The notes under the pieces: generated by a model
Seen by the model: the letters and a program-made list of their open reading frames with translations, nothing else
What the model was told of the DNA's origin: nothing
Databases searched by the model: none
Origin: an uncultured Lachnospiraceae bacterium
Lineage (GTDB): Bacteria > Bacillota > Clostridia > Lachnospirales > Lachnospiraceae
Reading direction: 5' to 3'
NCBI GenBank assembly: GCA_902793845.1
Contig: CADBFE010000008.1
Span: 1 to 49,492 of the forward strand
DNA length: 49,492 nt
In this document: positions 33,332 through 42,404 of the stretch, piece by piece
How positions within the stretch are numbered: the stretch's first letter is position 1
Layout of the letters: every line of letters starts with the position of its first letter
Program-made: the position numbers and the translations under genes

Positions 33332-34389
33332 TCTTTAATCTGCATATCCATACAGGCGGGTATATCGCCTTTACCCGCATAGATAACCGTCCACAGGACG
33401 GTTTTTTCTATTGCCGTCTCAAGATTCCATACCGGCTTCCATCCAAATGTATTTTTTATCCTCGAGCAGTCAAGTTTGAGGTAATTGGCTTCGTGGGGCG
33501 CATTCTCCTCCGATGCGTTTATCCATGTCATATTTGCATTTGGATCTATATCATTCCACTCATTGCAGAACAGCTCAACAATATTTCCTGTTGTATAGCA
33601 GTCCCTGTCATCGGGGCCGATGTTGTAGTTTCCGGCAAGGGAGGTATCCTCATACTGTCGCATGGCCACCATGAGATATGCCATTACCGGCTCAAGTACA
33701 TGCTGATAAGGCCTTGTGGAATAGGGATTTCTGACCGTGATATCCTCTCCTTTAAGGGCCGCTCTCACGCAGTCAGGGATGATCCTGTCTTTTGCAAAGT
33801 CTCCGCCGCCTATTACATTACCGGCTCTCATAGTACTTATCGCCACATCCCTGTCCTTCATATCCTTAAAGAACGAGTTTTTGTAGCACTGGGTCACAAG
33901 CTCCGAGCACGACTTTGAATTGGAATACGGATCATAGCCGTTTAATTCTTCATTCTCCCTGTATCCCCACTCCCACTCTCTATTAAGGTATACCTTGTCG
34001 GTGGTTACATTCACAAATGACTTTACTGACTTATGGGTGCGGACACATTCAAGGACATTGACTGTGCCCATTACATTTGTATTATATGTACCGACGGGAT
34101 CCTTATATGACTCCCTGACAAGGGGCTGGGCCGCCATATGTATCACTATCTCCGGCTGAACCTCATCAAATACCTCCATCAAATGATCAAGGTCGCAGAT
34201 ATCCCCTATATGAGAGTCAACTGCCAGCATGCCAGCCATATTGTAAAGGGCCGGACCGTCAGCCGACTTAAGTGCATATCCTGATACATATGCTCCGGCA
34301 TTTAAAAGGACTCTGCACATCCACGATCCCTTAAATCCCGTATGACCTGTTATCAGTACTTTTTTGTCTCTGTAGAAATCATTAATCAT
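33307..34389 (-). CDS. rfbG: CDP-glucose 4,6-dehydratase
   Basis: The 360-residue SDR enzyme converts CDP-glucose to CDP-4-keto-6-deoxyglucose. The NAD-binding motif is VLITGHTGFKGSWM. The catalytic pair is in YDPYSNSKSCSEL (YxxxK), with the Thr of NVTTDKVYLNREWEWGY before it. The C-terminal half has IGGGDFAKDRIIPDCVRA and RPYQHVLEPVMAYLMVA, diagnostic for RfbG over RfbB. Its ATG overlaps the rfbH stop (ATGA), so they are coupled. The last 25 bases overlap the convergent plus-strand gene. It is the final gene of the polysaccharide operon. Confidence 0.95.
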   Translation of the reverse strand: MINDFYRDKKVLITGHTGFKGSWMCRVLLNAGAYVSGYALKSADGPALYNMAGMLAVDSHIGDICDLDHLMEVFDEVQPEIVIHMAAQPLVRESYKDPVGTYNTNVMGTVNVLECVRTHKSVKSFVNVTTDKVYLNREWEWGYRENEELNGYDPYSNSKSCSELVTQCYKNSFFKDMKDRDVAISTMRAGNVIGGGDFAKDRIIPDCVRAALKGEDITVRNPYSTRPYQHVLEPVMAYLMVAMRQYEDTSLAGNYNIGPDDRDCYTTGNIVELFCNEWNDIDPNANMTWINASEENAPHEANYLKLDCSRIKNTFGWKPVWNLETAIEKTVLWTVIYAGKGDIPACMDMQIKDYLSALYP

Positions 34390-35732
34390 AAGTTTATTGC
34401 CTCAATAATTATCTTTGCCATGTACTCAAGCTTTTTATCATTCATTCCGGGATAAACGCCCACCCAGAATGTGTCATTCATTATTCTGTCAGTATTTTTT
34501 AAATCCCCGACGATCCTGTATTTATCTCCCTCAGCTCTCATCTGATCAAAGCACGGATGCTTTGTGAGATTACCCGCAAAGAGCATTCTCGTCTGGATTC
34601 CCTTTGACTCGATATAGGGCACAACCTTTTTTCTGTCCATGCCTTCCTTTAATGTGATCATAAATCCAAACCAGCTCGGCTCAGACCCGGGAAGGGCTTC
34701 CGGCAGGATTACTTTATCACTGACAGGTGCCAGGAGTTCTTTCAGATATTTATGATTATGCTTCCTCTTTTCCACAAATCCCGGGAACTTCTCTATCTGG
34801 GCACATCCCACCGCTGCCTGAAGGTCTGTGGCTTTTAAATTATATCCAAAGTGGGAATATACATATTTATGATCATACCCCTTGGGCAGTTCTCCGTACT
34901 GGCCGTCAAATCTGTGACCGCACATATTGTCCTGGCCGGATTCACATACACAGTCCCGACCCCAGTCACGCATTGATTTAATGATCCTCGCAAGTAAAGG
35001 ATTATTTGTATAAACTGCGCCGCCCTCTCCCATTGTCATATGATGAGGCGGATAAAATGATGATGTACCTATATCACCGATTGTACCGGTAAATACCATA
35101 CCGCCCTTACCATCAGACACTTTACTGCCAAGAGCATCACAGTTATCCTCCACGAGCCAGAGGTTGTGTTTATCACAAAATTCCTTAACCTTTATCACAT
35201 CAAACGGATTACCGAGGGTATGGGCAATCATTACGACTTTTGTCTTTTCGGTCAGTGCTTTCTCCAGCATATCCGTATCAATATTGTACTGAGGGATTGT
35301 CACATCTAAAAATACAGGCACCACACCGTACTGGATGGCAGGAGTCACTGTTGTGGGGAATCCCGCCGCCACAGTGATCATCTCGTCTCCGGGGCGAACC
35401 TGTCTCTCTTTTAAGAGAGGCGAAGTAAGGGTCATAAATGCACACAGGTTTGCAGAAGAGCCGGAATTAACCAGGGCGCAGAACTTTACGCCGAGATATG
35501 CTGCAAACTTTTTCTCAAACTCTCTCGTATATCTGCCGGATGTCAGCCAGAATTCAAGGGACGCATCCACGAGATTGACCATCTCATCATGGTCATAAAC
35601 TCTTTTGGCATAGGGAATACGCTCACCTTCCGTATAGCCGTCTCCGTCTCCCTTATGAAATGCATCACAGTACTCCGATACCATCTTTAGTATCTCTTCC
35701 CTTGCCTGCTGTTCATTCATGTTTTCAAACAT
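34386..35732 (-). CDS. rfbH: CDP-4-keto-6-deoxyglucose 3-dehydrase (E1)
   Basis: E1 removes the 3-hydroxyl of CDP-4-keto-6-deoxyglucose with PMP and an iron-sulfur cluster; a reductase (E3) completes the step. The 448-residue protein has the aspartate-aminotransferase fold with VNSGSSANLCAFM and VEDNCDALGS. At the site of the usual PLP lysine it has His (SFYPPHHMTMGEGG, 230-231), the hallmark of E1. Cys261, Cys263 and Cys271 have the C-x-C-x7-C spacing of the E1 cluster ligands, and Cys198 could be the fourth. The ATG is three bases after the ABC gene stop. No E3 reductase gene is visible in the window. Confidence 0.95.
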   Translation of the reverse strand: MFENMNEQQAREEILKMVSEYCDAFHKGDGDGYTEGERIPYAKRVYDHDEMVNLVDASLEFWLTSGRYTREFEKKFAAYLGVKFCALVNSGSSANLCAFMTLTSPLLKERQVRPGDEMITVAAGFPTTVTPAIQYGVVPVFLDVTIPQYNIDTDMLEKALTEKTKVVMIAHTLGNPFDVIKVKEFCDKHNLWLVEDNCDALGSKVSDGKGGMVFTGTIGDIGTSSFYPPHHMTMGEGGAVYTNNPLLARIIKSMRDWGRDCVCESGQDNMCGHRFDGQYGELPKGYDHKYVYSHFGYNLKATDLQAAVGCAQIEKFPGFVEKRKHNHKYLKELLAPVSDKVILPEALPGSEPSWFGFMITLKEGMDRKKVVPYIESKGIQTRMLFAGNLTKHPCFDQMRAEGDKYRIVGDLKNTDRIMNDTFWVGVYPGMNDKKLEYMAKIIIEAINL

Positions 35733-35734
35733 AT

Positions 35735-37420
35735 TTATCTGACTTTTTCAACCGTACCTTTATCGGTTATCTTATATACACTGTCGCATTTCTCTATCGT
35801 ACTCATTCTGTGAGCAATGATGAGCATGGTCACCTGTCCATGCAGGTTTTCTATAGCATCCATCACGGCACTTTCAGTCTCATTATCAAGAGCTGATGTT
35901 GCCTCATCAAGTATCAGCAGTTCCGGATTGTTATAAAGCGCCCTCGCTATCGCTATCCTCTGGCGCTGTCCTCCAGAAAGGCGTACGCCCCTGTCTCCGA
36001 CGACGGTATCCAGTCCATTAGGCAGTTGTCTGATAAACGATGATATCTGCGCCTGATTGGCAACAAGCCATATCCTGTCATCATCTATATCTTCTTCCTT
36101 AACGCCAAATGCAATATTATTTCTGATCGTATCATCAAACAGATATAAAGTCTGTGATACGTATCCTATATGTCTGTACCAGGACTTTAAATTATTATAG
36201 ATGCTCTTTCCATCAACTTTAATATCGCCTTTATCAGGGAAAAGCAGTCCCATCACTATGTCAACAAGTGTAGTTTTTCCTGCACCCGATGGTCCTATAA
36301 TTCCCACAGACCTGCCTTTAATGATCTCAAAAGAAACATCCTCAAATACTTTTCCCGAATCCGGAGCATAAGAAAATGCAAGATTATCCAATTCAATTTT
36401 CTCTTTGAAAATAATTTCATTTTGATCCGAATTTTCACAAAATGAATTATTTTTATCTTCACATTTGCCGCTCAATTCCTCGTACACCGCGTCAACTTTG
36501 GGTCTGTAAAAATTATACTCTGTAAGCAGACCACTTATTTTTCCGACAGACGGCAACAGTCTGAACGCTGCAACTGCAAAAACGGATAATGTCGGAATGA
36601 TATCAGCCAGCGCTATCCCTTTAATTGCGCAAAAATACACCCAAAGCATCACACCTGCAATGCAAACTGTTTCAGTAAAAAGCCTTGGTAACTGTGCCAG
36701 AAACTGCTGCTCTCTTAAACATTTTCCCGAGAGGTTATTGTATTTATCATATTTATCCCGAAAAAACTGTTCGTGCCCAAGAAGTTTTACTTCTTTCACT
36801 CCTCCTATTCCCTGCATTAACCACTTATTCATTTCAGCGGTATAATACATATCGGCTTTACCCAGTTTTTTTATTTTCTTTTTGGAGATTATCAGCACGG
36901 CTCCTACGCAAACAAAAAGCAACACAGCCATGTATAATGCCATATAAAAATCAACACAAAAAAGAAGCAATGAGAGTATCAGGCATATAATCATTTCAGA
37001 CAGTAATTGCAGTAGAGCCTTAACTGTATTAAAGAACCCATCAACGTCTGCCCTGACAGACCTTTGTAAAACTGCAACATTTACCGTCAGATGAAATGAA
37101 TACGGTTTTTCCAGATATCTTTCGAACATATCTGATGAGAGTCGTCTTCGTCCATCAAATGTAAATTTATATATACATCTGAACATATATGCCAGAAATA
37201 CATTTTTAAATACATAAATACCTATCAGGATAACACAAAGCATTAAAAGGTTATTATTCTCATTTGTTTCTGACGCCATAGCACCTACGACCGGCAAAAC
37301 ACCTGCAACACCTGCCAGTTCAAGCAAGCCGCCCAAAAGCATCAGAAAAAAAAGCCCTGCCGTTTGTCTCTTTTCCCTGCTTGTTAATATATATTTTATC
37401 TCACCAATGCACTTTTTCAT
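35735..37420 (-). CDS. ABC exporter, fused permease and ATPase (glycolipid flippase-like)
   Basis: The 561-residue half-transporter has six helices (about 20-310) and a C-terminal ATPase domain (about 335-561). The ATPase has GPSGAGKTT (Walker A), the Q-loop region IGYVSQTLYLFDDTI, the signature RLSGGQRQRIAIARAL, and the Walker B ELLILDEATSALD. The first helix region GLLELAGVAGVLPVVGA resembles PglK/WlaB-type flippases that turn over lipid-linked oligosaccharides. It sits in a glycosyltransferase cluster, and no Wzx-like flippase is present, so a lipid-linked glycan is the likely cargo. Drug or peptide export is less likely here. It precedes rfbH by three bases. Confidence 0.88.
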   Translation of the reverse strand: MKKCIGEIKYILTSREKRQTAGLFFLMLLGGLLELAGVAGVLPVVGAMASETNENNNLLMLCVILIGIYVFKNVFLAYMFRCIYKFTFDGRRRLSSDMFERYLEKPYSFHLTVNVAVLQRSVRADVDGFFNTVKALLQLLSEMIICLILSLLLFCVDFYMALYMAVLLFVCVGAVLIISKKKIKKLGKADMYYTAEMNKWLMQGIGGVKEVKLLGHEQFFRDKYDKYNNLSGKCLREQQFLAQLPRLFTETVCIAGVMLWVYFCAIKGIALADIIPTLSVFAVAAFRLLPSVGKISGLLTEYNFYRPKVDAVYEELSGKCEDKNNSFCENSDQNEIIFKEKIELDNLAFSYAPDSGKVFEDVSFEIIKGRSVGIIGPSGAGKTTLVDIVMGLLFPDKGDIKVDGKSIYNNLKSWYRHIGYVSQTLYLFDDTIRNNIAFGVKEEDIDDDRIWLVANQAQISSFIRQLPNGLDTVVGDRGVRLSGGQRQRIAIARALYNNPELLILDEATSALDNETESAVMDAIENLHGQVTMLIIAHRMSTIEKCDSVYKITDKGTVEKVR

Positions 37421-37426
37421 TATCCG

Positions 37427-38386
37427 CTAGTCTCTGCCGGGTTTATTCCTTTTCAAGCCGTCAAAAATTTCATACAGTTTATCCGGTGTTTTTACTGAGT
37501 CATATCCATAATAATGATTACAGATTTCACGCTGTTTTTCACTAATACTCTCGTCATAATCAATAAAATATGACTGAAATACATTTAAGGCGTCTGCCAT
37601 ATTATTATTTCGATATGCTTCGGTATTATAATCATTCCAAACCATACAAACAGGAACGTTCATATAAATGCAATACCCGACTGATGAAGTGAATCCCTGA
37701 TATAACGCAAAATCTGAAAGTGATATGATTGTTTTCATACAATCATTAAAATCGTAGTTATCAATATTTCCTGCACTGACAACTGTGAAGCCTTCTTTTT
37801 CATAACGAATATTAAGACCTCTCATAATATCAACATAGTATAGTGATACCAGTACAGTATCAAATCCATTATCTCGTGCCAATTCTTTTGCTCTTTTTAT
37901 AAATCCTTCCGTATCTGCCTGCCAGTCAGTATTCTTTATATTATGTATGGGAAACAGCAATAATGTTTTTCCCAGATTATTCTTTGTTTTTTTCAGATTG
38001 TATTCGTCATAGATTGTCTCTGCATAAGCAATTGATGGTCCGATATCATATATCCTTTTATTTGTACGACTTTCCAAGAATTTTTTTCTCTGTTCAGAAG
38101 AAACAAGAAGCGTATCGAAAATATTGCTTTTATACTCATTCAATCCAATATTCGTAAACCCCGGTGCATGTTCAATAAGACATTTTATGCGTTTATCATA
38201 TCCACTGTATCTCTTGAGAATATAATTCATCCCATAAAAACCGTTACTTCCATATATCTCTCTATCCAGATCCGGTCTTTTCCTAATTACATTCTGATAG
38301 TCAAATATATTTTCAACTATTCTGTTTGGATCGTTTTTCTGAACAGTTTTTCTAATTAACCAGTCAATGTTATACTTTATCCGCAT
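37427..38386 (-). CDS. Unrecognised polysaccharide-locus protein
   Basis: I do not recognise this 319-residue soluble protein. No signal peptide or membrane helix is seen. The C-terminal half has alternating β/α pattern: TLLLFPIHNIKNTDWQAD, then VLVSLYYVDIMRGL and TIISLSDFALYQGFTSSVGY followed by NVPVCMVWNDY. The last part, with a Ser-Asp and a small-residue loop before a hydrophobic strand, recalls the donor-binding domain of GT-B glycosyltransferases, so a diverged transferase is possible. It lies between a GT4 gene and the ABC exporter, six bases from the latter, and is surely part of the operon. AT content is high, as in the flanking genes. Confidence 0.7.
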   Translation of the reverse strand: MRIKYNIDWLIRKTVQKNDPNRIVENIFDYQNVIRKRPDLDREIYGSNGFYGMNYILKRYSGYDKRIKCLIEHAPGFTNIGLNEYKSNIFDTLLVSSEQRKKFLESRTNKRIYDIGPSIAYAETIYDEYNLKKTKNNLGKTLLLFPIHNIKNTDWQADTEGFIKRAKELARDNGFDTVLVSLYYVDIMRGLNIRYEKEGFTVVSAGNIDNYDFNDCMKTIISLSDFALYQGFTSSVGYCIYMNVPVCMVWNDYNTEAYRNNNMADALNVFQSYFIDYDESISEKQREICNHYYGYDSVKTPDKLYEIFDGLKRNKPGRD

Positions 38387-38418
38387 AATTTCCGTTATAA
38401 AATCCTTTAAAACTCAAA

Positions 38419-39669
38419 TTATATTTTCCGCTCATCAATTAAATAATTAAATGCTATGGTTTCATAAATTGAAATAAGCTGATTGTAATTTTTTTCTCTG
38501 TTATATTTTTCCTTAGCACTTTTCTCTGCATTTTCGCTAAGTGAGACAAAATAATTATTGTCAGCAAAAACCTTCAAAACTGCTTCAGCCATTTTCTCCG
38601 GAGAATCAAAATCATAAATCACTCCGTCTTTGCCATCTTCGATTATAGATCTCATTCCTCCTCTGTCAGATGCGATTACAGGAACGCCAAGAAGCATTGC
38701 CTCTCCGACAGAGTTCGAAGAATTTTCAATAGATGACGCACATACAAACACGTTTGCTTTCAAATATTGTTCCTTCATTTGCTTTGATGAAAGGATTCCC
38801 AACCAGCTGATATTATCTTCCAGATCATTATCTGAAATTAATTTATCCAAATAATCGTCATATGATTTTAGCCTGATACTTTCAGGCGATAACGGTTTGA
38901 AGCCGAGAACATTCAGATGCACATCAGGAATCACCTTTTTTATTCCGCCCAATGCCTTGAGCATTTGATGAAGCCCCTTGATCGGATAATGAGTCTGGCT
39001 GAAAAATATAGTGTGTTTTTCACATGTATCATAAGACCATGATCCCGAATAAAAGTCCTCTCTTAATGTTTCACTGCAGTAATAATAGTTAATATGAGGA
39101 TTTATGCTATATACACTTTTTTTATCCCACTCTGTTCTGCCTATACAATGCTTAGCAGATTTTAAAAAATCTCTTTCCGATCGTCCTCTTTTTTTCATCT
39201 CAATTGCTTCCTGCCAAAGAGATGTTGTTTTTATTCGTCCGATTCTTATTCTTTTTTTTGATACCTTAATAGGAATCCCATCGTTATAATGTTTCCAGTA
39301 TTCTGAAACAATTCCCTGAATAGAGACAATTGTCTTATCAAATAATCCTGTGTGCCTGACAGCATACCTCAGATTCTTTATATGGGCATACTCTGTTCCC
39401 CATACATGTATGATATCCGGCCTTATAAGGTGGATCAGATCAACGAAGTACGTCTTGCTCCCCGCACCGGAAAAACCATAATACATGATTCCATTTATCA
39501 AAATTTTGTCATATGTCTCCGGTGCCACACCTGCAATGAATATTGAGATATTCTCATCTTCTGCGAGTTGCTTTGCCATTATCTCAAGCCATCCGGCATG
39601 TACATTTTTTCTGTTGAAGTATCCTGCAACATCAGGCATTTCAACATCGACAATCCATAATATATTCAT
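38419..39669 (-). CDS. Glycosyltransferase family 4
   Basis: A GT-B transferase of 416 residues. The N-terminal domain has RPDIIHVWGTEYAHIKN. The C-terminal donor domain has HTIFFSQTHYPIKGLHQML, SWLGILSSKQMKEQYLKANV, and the GT4 E-x7-E segment SSIENSSNSVGEAMLLGVPV followed by VIASDRGGMRSIIEDGKDGV. The two conserved Glu residues bind the nucleotide-sugar phosphate and ribose. It acts in the cytoplasm on lipid-linked intermediates. The donor sugar cannot be told. It is preceded by the DUF268 gene after about 36 bases. Confidence 0.9.
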   Translation of the reverse strand: MNILWIVDVEMPDVAGYFNRKNVHAGWLEIMAKQLAEDENISIFIAGVAPETYDKILINGIMYYGFSGAGSKTYFVDLIHLIRPDIIHVWGTEYAHIKNLRYAVRHTGLFDKTIVSIQGIVSEYWKHYNDGIPIKVSKKRIRIGRIKTTSLWQEAIEMKKRGRSERDFLKSAKHCIGRTEWDKKSVYSINPHINYYYCSETLREDFYSGSWSYDTCEKHTIFFSQTHYPIKGLHQMLKALGGIKKVIPDVHLNVLGFKPLSPESIRLKSYDDYLDKLISDNDLEDNISWLGILSSKQMKEQYLKANVFVCASSIENSSNSVGEAMLLGVPVIASDRGGMRSIIEDGKDGVIYDFDSPEKMAEAVLKVFADNNYFVSLSENAEKSAKEKYNREKNYNQLISIYETIAFNYLIDERKI

Positions 39670-39705
39670 GCAATCAATAACTGTTTAATATTTAAATTAC
39701 GCCAA

Positions 39706-40467
39706 TTAATTCTTTATCATGTGGAAAAGACCAAATATCTCGCCTTTATTATTTTTATCATTATCATACTTATGAATATCGACATTATATTCAATCTCAG
39801 TATTGCTGGCCACTGAAAACTCTTTCAAAACCAGCGGACGTAATGATTCGATCACTGTACTTGCAAAAAAAATACGATGGGCGTTAAATTCCAAATGTTC
39901 CCATCCAACAGGTACGGCAATATATGCATGACCGCCTTTTTTCAGAACCCTGACAATTGATCTCATGGCATTAAAACACGCTTCAGGGTCTATCGGATCA
40001 CCATACCTGCCAAGCCCAAAATGTTCCAACGAACATAATGCCGAGATACTCTCCACCGATTCATCCTTTATATTGCCAAGGTTAGTCGCATCATCCTGAA
40101 AAAATGAAACTCCCGGAATATCACTTTTGAGCGGTCTGATATCAATTAAAACGATGTCATCCATAAATGATGCAAGGTGACCAATAAACCCGTCAACTCT
40201 TGAACCGATATCATAATGGGTGGCCGGCTTGTTTTCGTGGATGAGTTTTGCTGCCCATAGGTCCTGCCAAAAATAATTACCTATTGATGCTGCCTCTTCA
40301 TTCCATTCATGTATATATTTCGCTTCATACTCTTTGTTATATGCAAATGAACTTCTTGTATTCATTTCAACATACATTTTTTTATCATGTATGAACTTTT
40401 TATTGCCGATATGATCTGTTTTTTTTCTTTTGATCCGTTTAATAATCTTATTTATCAGAGTAAGCAA
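39706..40467 (-). CDS. DUF268-type SAM methyltransferase-like protein
   Basis: The 253-residue protein matches the DUF268 pattern: THYDIGSRVDGFIGHLASFM in the motif I position, a following strand ending IVLIDIRPL, then ISALCSLEHFGLGRYGDPID. DUF268 proteins have a methyltransferase-like Rossmann fold and are frequent in polysaccharide loci; the acceptor is unknown. The N-terminus is strongly basic (NKIIKRIKRKKTD), perhaps for membrane contact. The start is a TTG about six bases after AAAGGTAG; no ATG before the fold fits better, so the exact start is uncertain. It follows the GT2 gene by six bases. Confidence 0.8.
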   Translation of the reverse strand: MLTLINKIIKRIKRKKTDHIGNKKFIHDKKMYVEMNTRSSFAYNKEYEAKYIHEWNEEAASIGNYFWQDLWAAKLIHENKPATHYDIGSRVDGFIGHLASFMDDIVLIDIRPLKSDIPGVSFFQDDATNLGNIKDESVESISALCSLEHFGLGRYGDPIDPEACFNAMRSIVRVLKKGGHAYIAVPVGWEHLEFNAHRIFFASTVIESLRPLVLKEFSVASNTEIEYNVDIHKYDNDKNNKGEIFGLFHMIKN

Positions 40468-40473
40468 ATCATT

Positions 40474-41325
40474 CTACCTTTTATTTCTTATCTTATGCCT
40501 CAAATTTCTCTCTATCACAACAAGTGCGAATATAAACTGCATCATTGTGACATAAACCATCTGACACTTTCCTGCGCCGAGGTATTTTCTGAAATAATAT
40601 CTCTCGGAACATGATTCTTTTTTTAACTGATCATAATAATCCCGGGCCTTCGTACCGGCATAATCATGGAGATGTATAAAATGCAGGTCCCTAACGACTC
40701 CCACCTTATATCCGGCCTTTTCCATTCTCTTACCGAGTATTTCCTCTTCTCTGTAGAGAAATACATTTGAGTCAAAATATCCGGACGCTTTCATGGCCAC
40801 AGCCCTTGCTATGAAAAAGCTTCCGCTTACCATGCTCTGGTCCGTTATGCCGTTGTTTATACCGAGTCTTTCAAAGCTGTCTTTATCAAGCCCGGGCATT
40901 AGCCTCAGGAACAGTCTCTTATAATTAAGTGGCACTGTCCTAAGCTCAATGGCTTTACCGTAGTTATCATGAAGAACCGGTGCCAGCAGCCCGTATTCAG
41001 GACTTGCTTCCAGCTTATCTATGAGTTCTTTTACCGTTTCTTCGGTAATCTCGATATCACTGTTTGAGATGATATATGCCTCGCATCCTTTTGACTCAAG
41101 ATATCTGATGCCGGCATTATTGGCTCTGGAGTATCCGGTATTATGGTCGGAGCAAATGTATTTTACTTTTGATGCGCCTGTGTTTAATACCTTACGGCTT
41201 TTCTTTGTGGCTTCATTATCTACAATGACAATATCCGAGATAAAATCATACTCCGCAAACTGCTTTGCAATACCAAGGGTCTCCGTCTCGTTATGAAAAT
41301 TTACAAGAACCAGTCCTGTCTTCAC
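40474..41325 (-). CDS. Glycosyltransferase family 2
   Basis: A GT-A transferase of 283 residues. The N-terminus has GLVLVNFHNETETLGIAKQF, DIVIVDNEATKKS and DHNTGYSRANNAGIRYLESK. The metal site is YIISNSDIEIT (DxD-like NSD), and the acceptor side has ITDQSMVSGSFFIARA followed by FLYREEEILGKRM with the ED/EE base region. This is the WbbL/rhamnosyltransferase-like subgroup. The start is GTG, overlapping the TGA of the upstream GT4 (GTGA), which shows tight coupling. One hydrophobic patch near the C-terminus (VYVTMMQFIFALVVI) suggests membrane contact. Confidence 0.9.
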   Translation of the reverse strand: MKTGLVLVNFHNETETLGIAKQFAEYDFISDIVIVDNEATKKSRKVLNTGASKVKYICSDHNTGYSRANNAGIRYLESKGCEAYIISNSDIEITEETVKELIDKLEASPEYGLLAPVLHDNYGKAIELRTVPLNYKRLFLRLMPGLDKDSFERLGINNGITDQSMVSGSFFIARAVAMKASGYFDSNVFLYREEEILGKRMEKAGYKVGVVRDLHFIHLHDYAGTKARDYYDQLKKESCSERYYFRKYLGAGKCQMVYVTMMQFIFALVVIERNLRHKIRNKR

Positions 41326-42404
41326 TTATTTATCTTTGCCTCCAGTTTATCAAGGACTCTCACAAGTTTCTTCGCGCTCTTATCCCAGCTGTATTTATCA
41401 AGGACTTTGTTAATATCCCCTGTCTTTTCAAACATGATCATATCGATATATTCATGTTCAGTGCTGTATGGATTTATGTACCATACACTGTCCCCGTATA
41501 TCTCAGGCATCGCTCCTGCCTTTGCGACGATACACTTTGTCCCGGTGCTCATGGCTTCCATCGGTGGCAGCCCAAAGCCTTCATAAAGTGACGGCTGCAG
41601 AAATACCTTTGCATTTTTCATAAGAGCCTTGGCCTCACTATCACTGACATATCCCGTAAACAGAATATTTTCGGGGATTGTGTCAATATCTTTTTTGTCA
41701 AAGGCGTCAGACCCGGATACGACAAACATCTCTGAAGGATTATTTTTGGCAGCCTCTTTAATCCATGCTGTATTTTTATGATAATATCTGCTTCCGAGAG
41801 AGTAGACGTATTTCCCTTTTTCAAGGTGAAGGCGCTCTATGATACCGTCGTCCTCTGTAATATTATTCATATGCTGCCAGCCGCACGGGATTACGACGAT
41901 GCGTCCTTTTTTCACATGATAATATTTCATGATATCCCTTTTGGACGTCTCACTGATGGTCAGTATGACCCTGCTCATCCTGACAGCCATGGCGGTTCGC
42001 ATCATGTACCATTTCCTTGATAATCTGTCCTTAAAGGTATGGCAGTTTTCCGGAAACATCTCTCTGATGCAGTCACATATCATGATTGCATCATTGCCAA
42101 GCAACGGTGTCGATAGCAGCATATCTACCGAAACAGCATTATGCAGTTTCACAACCAGAGGGAATACCACATTATTCCAGAAAAATCTGTCTCCCTTTAC
42201 TATCCCGATATGACCGGCTTTAATTACCTCAATATTTTCAAATGAAATATCCCGGTCACCGTCTCTTGGGATTACCACACCGTACCTGCCTTTTACGGCA
42301 GTCTTGTCAATCGCCTTTAAGAGTTCCAGTGTATTTCTCTGTATACCGTAATTTTCTTTATTAACCAGGGATGACCCGTTAAATAAGATTTTTCTCATCT
42401 GCAT
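41322..42404 (-). CDS. Glycosyltransferase family 4
   Basis: A GT-B transferase of 360 residues, with SRVILTISETSKRDIMKYY at the domain junction and the GT4 motif PSLYEGFGLPPMEAMSTGTK (E-x7-E) in the donor domain, followed by VAKAGAMPEIYGDSVWYINP. This is the mannosyl/rhamnosyl-type subgroup that includes WbaZ/MtfB-like enzymes. The second in-frame ATG (42398) could also be the start; both overlap the end of the previous gene. It is closely similar in build to the next upstream GT4, so the two may be old duplicates. Acts in assembly of the same repeat unit; donor unknown. Confidence 0.9.
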   Translation of the reverse strand: MQMRKILFNGSSLVNKENYGIQRNTLELLKAIDKTAVKGRYGVVIPRDGDRDISFENIEVIKAGHIGIVKGDRFFWNNVVFPLVVKLHNAVSVDMLLSTPLLGNDAIMICDCIREMFPENCHTFKDRLSRKWYMMRTAMAVRMSRVILTISETSKRDIMKYYHVKKGRIVVIPCGWQHMNNITEDDGIIERLHLEKGKYVYSLGSRYYHKNTAWIKEAAKNNPSEMFVVSGSDAFDKKDIDTIPENILFTGYVSDSEAKALMKNAKVFLQPSLYEGFGLPPMEAMSTGTKCIVAKAGAMPEIYGDSVWYINPYSTEHEYIDMIMFEKTGDINKVLDKYSWDKSAKKLVRVLDKLEAKINK

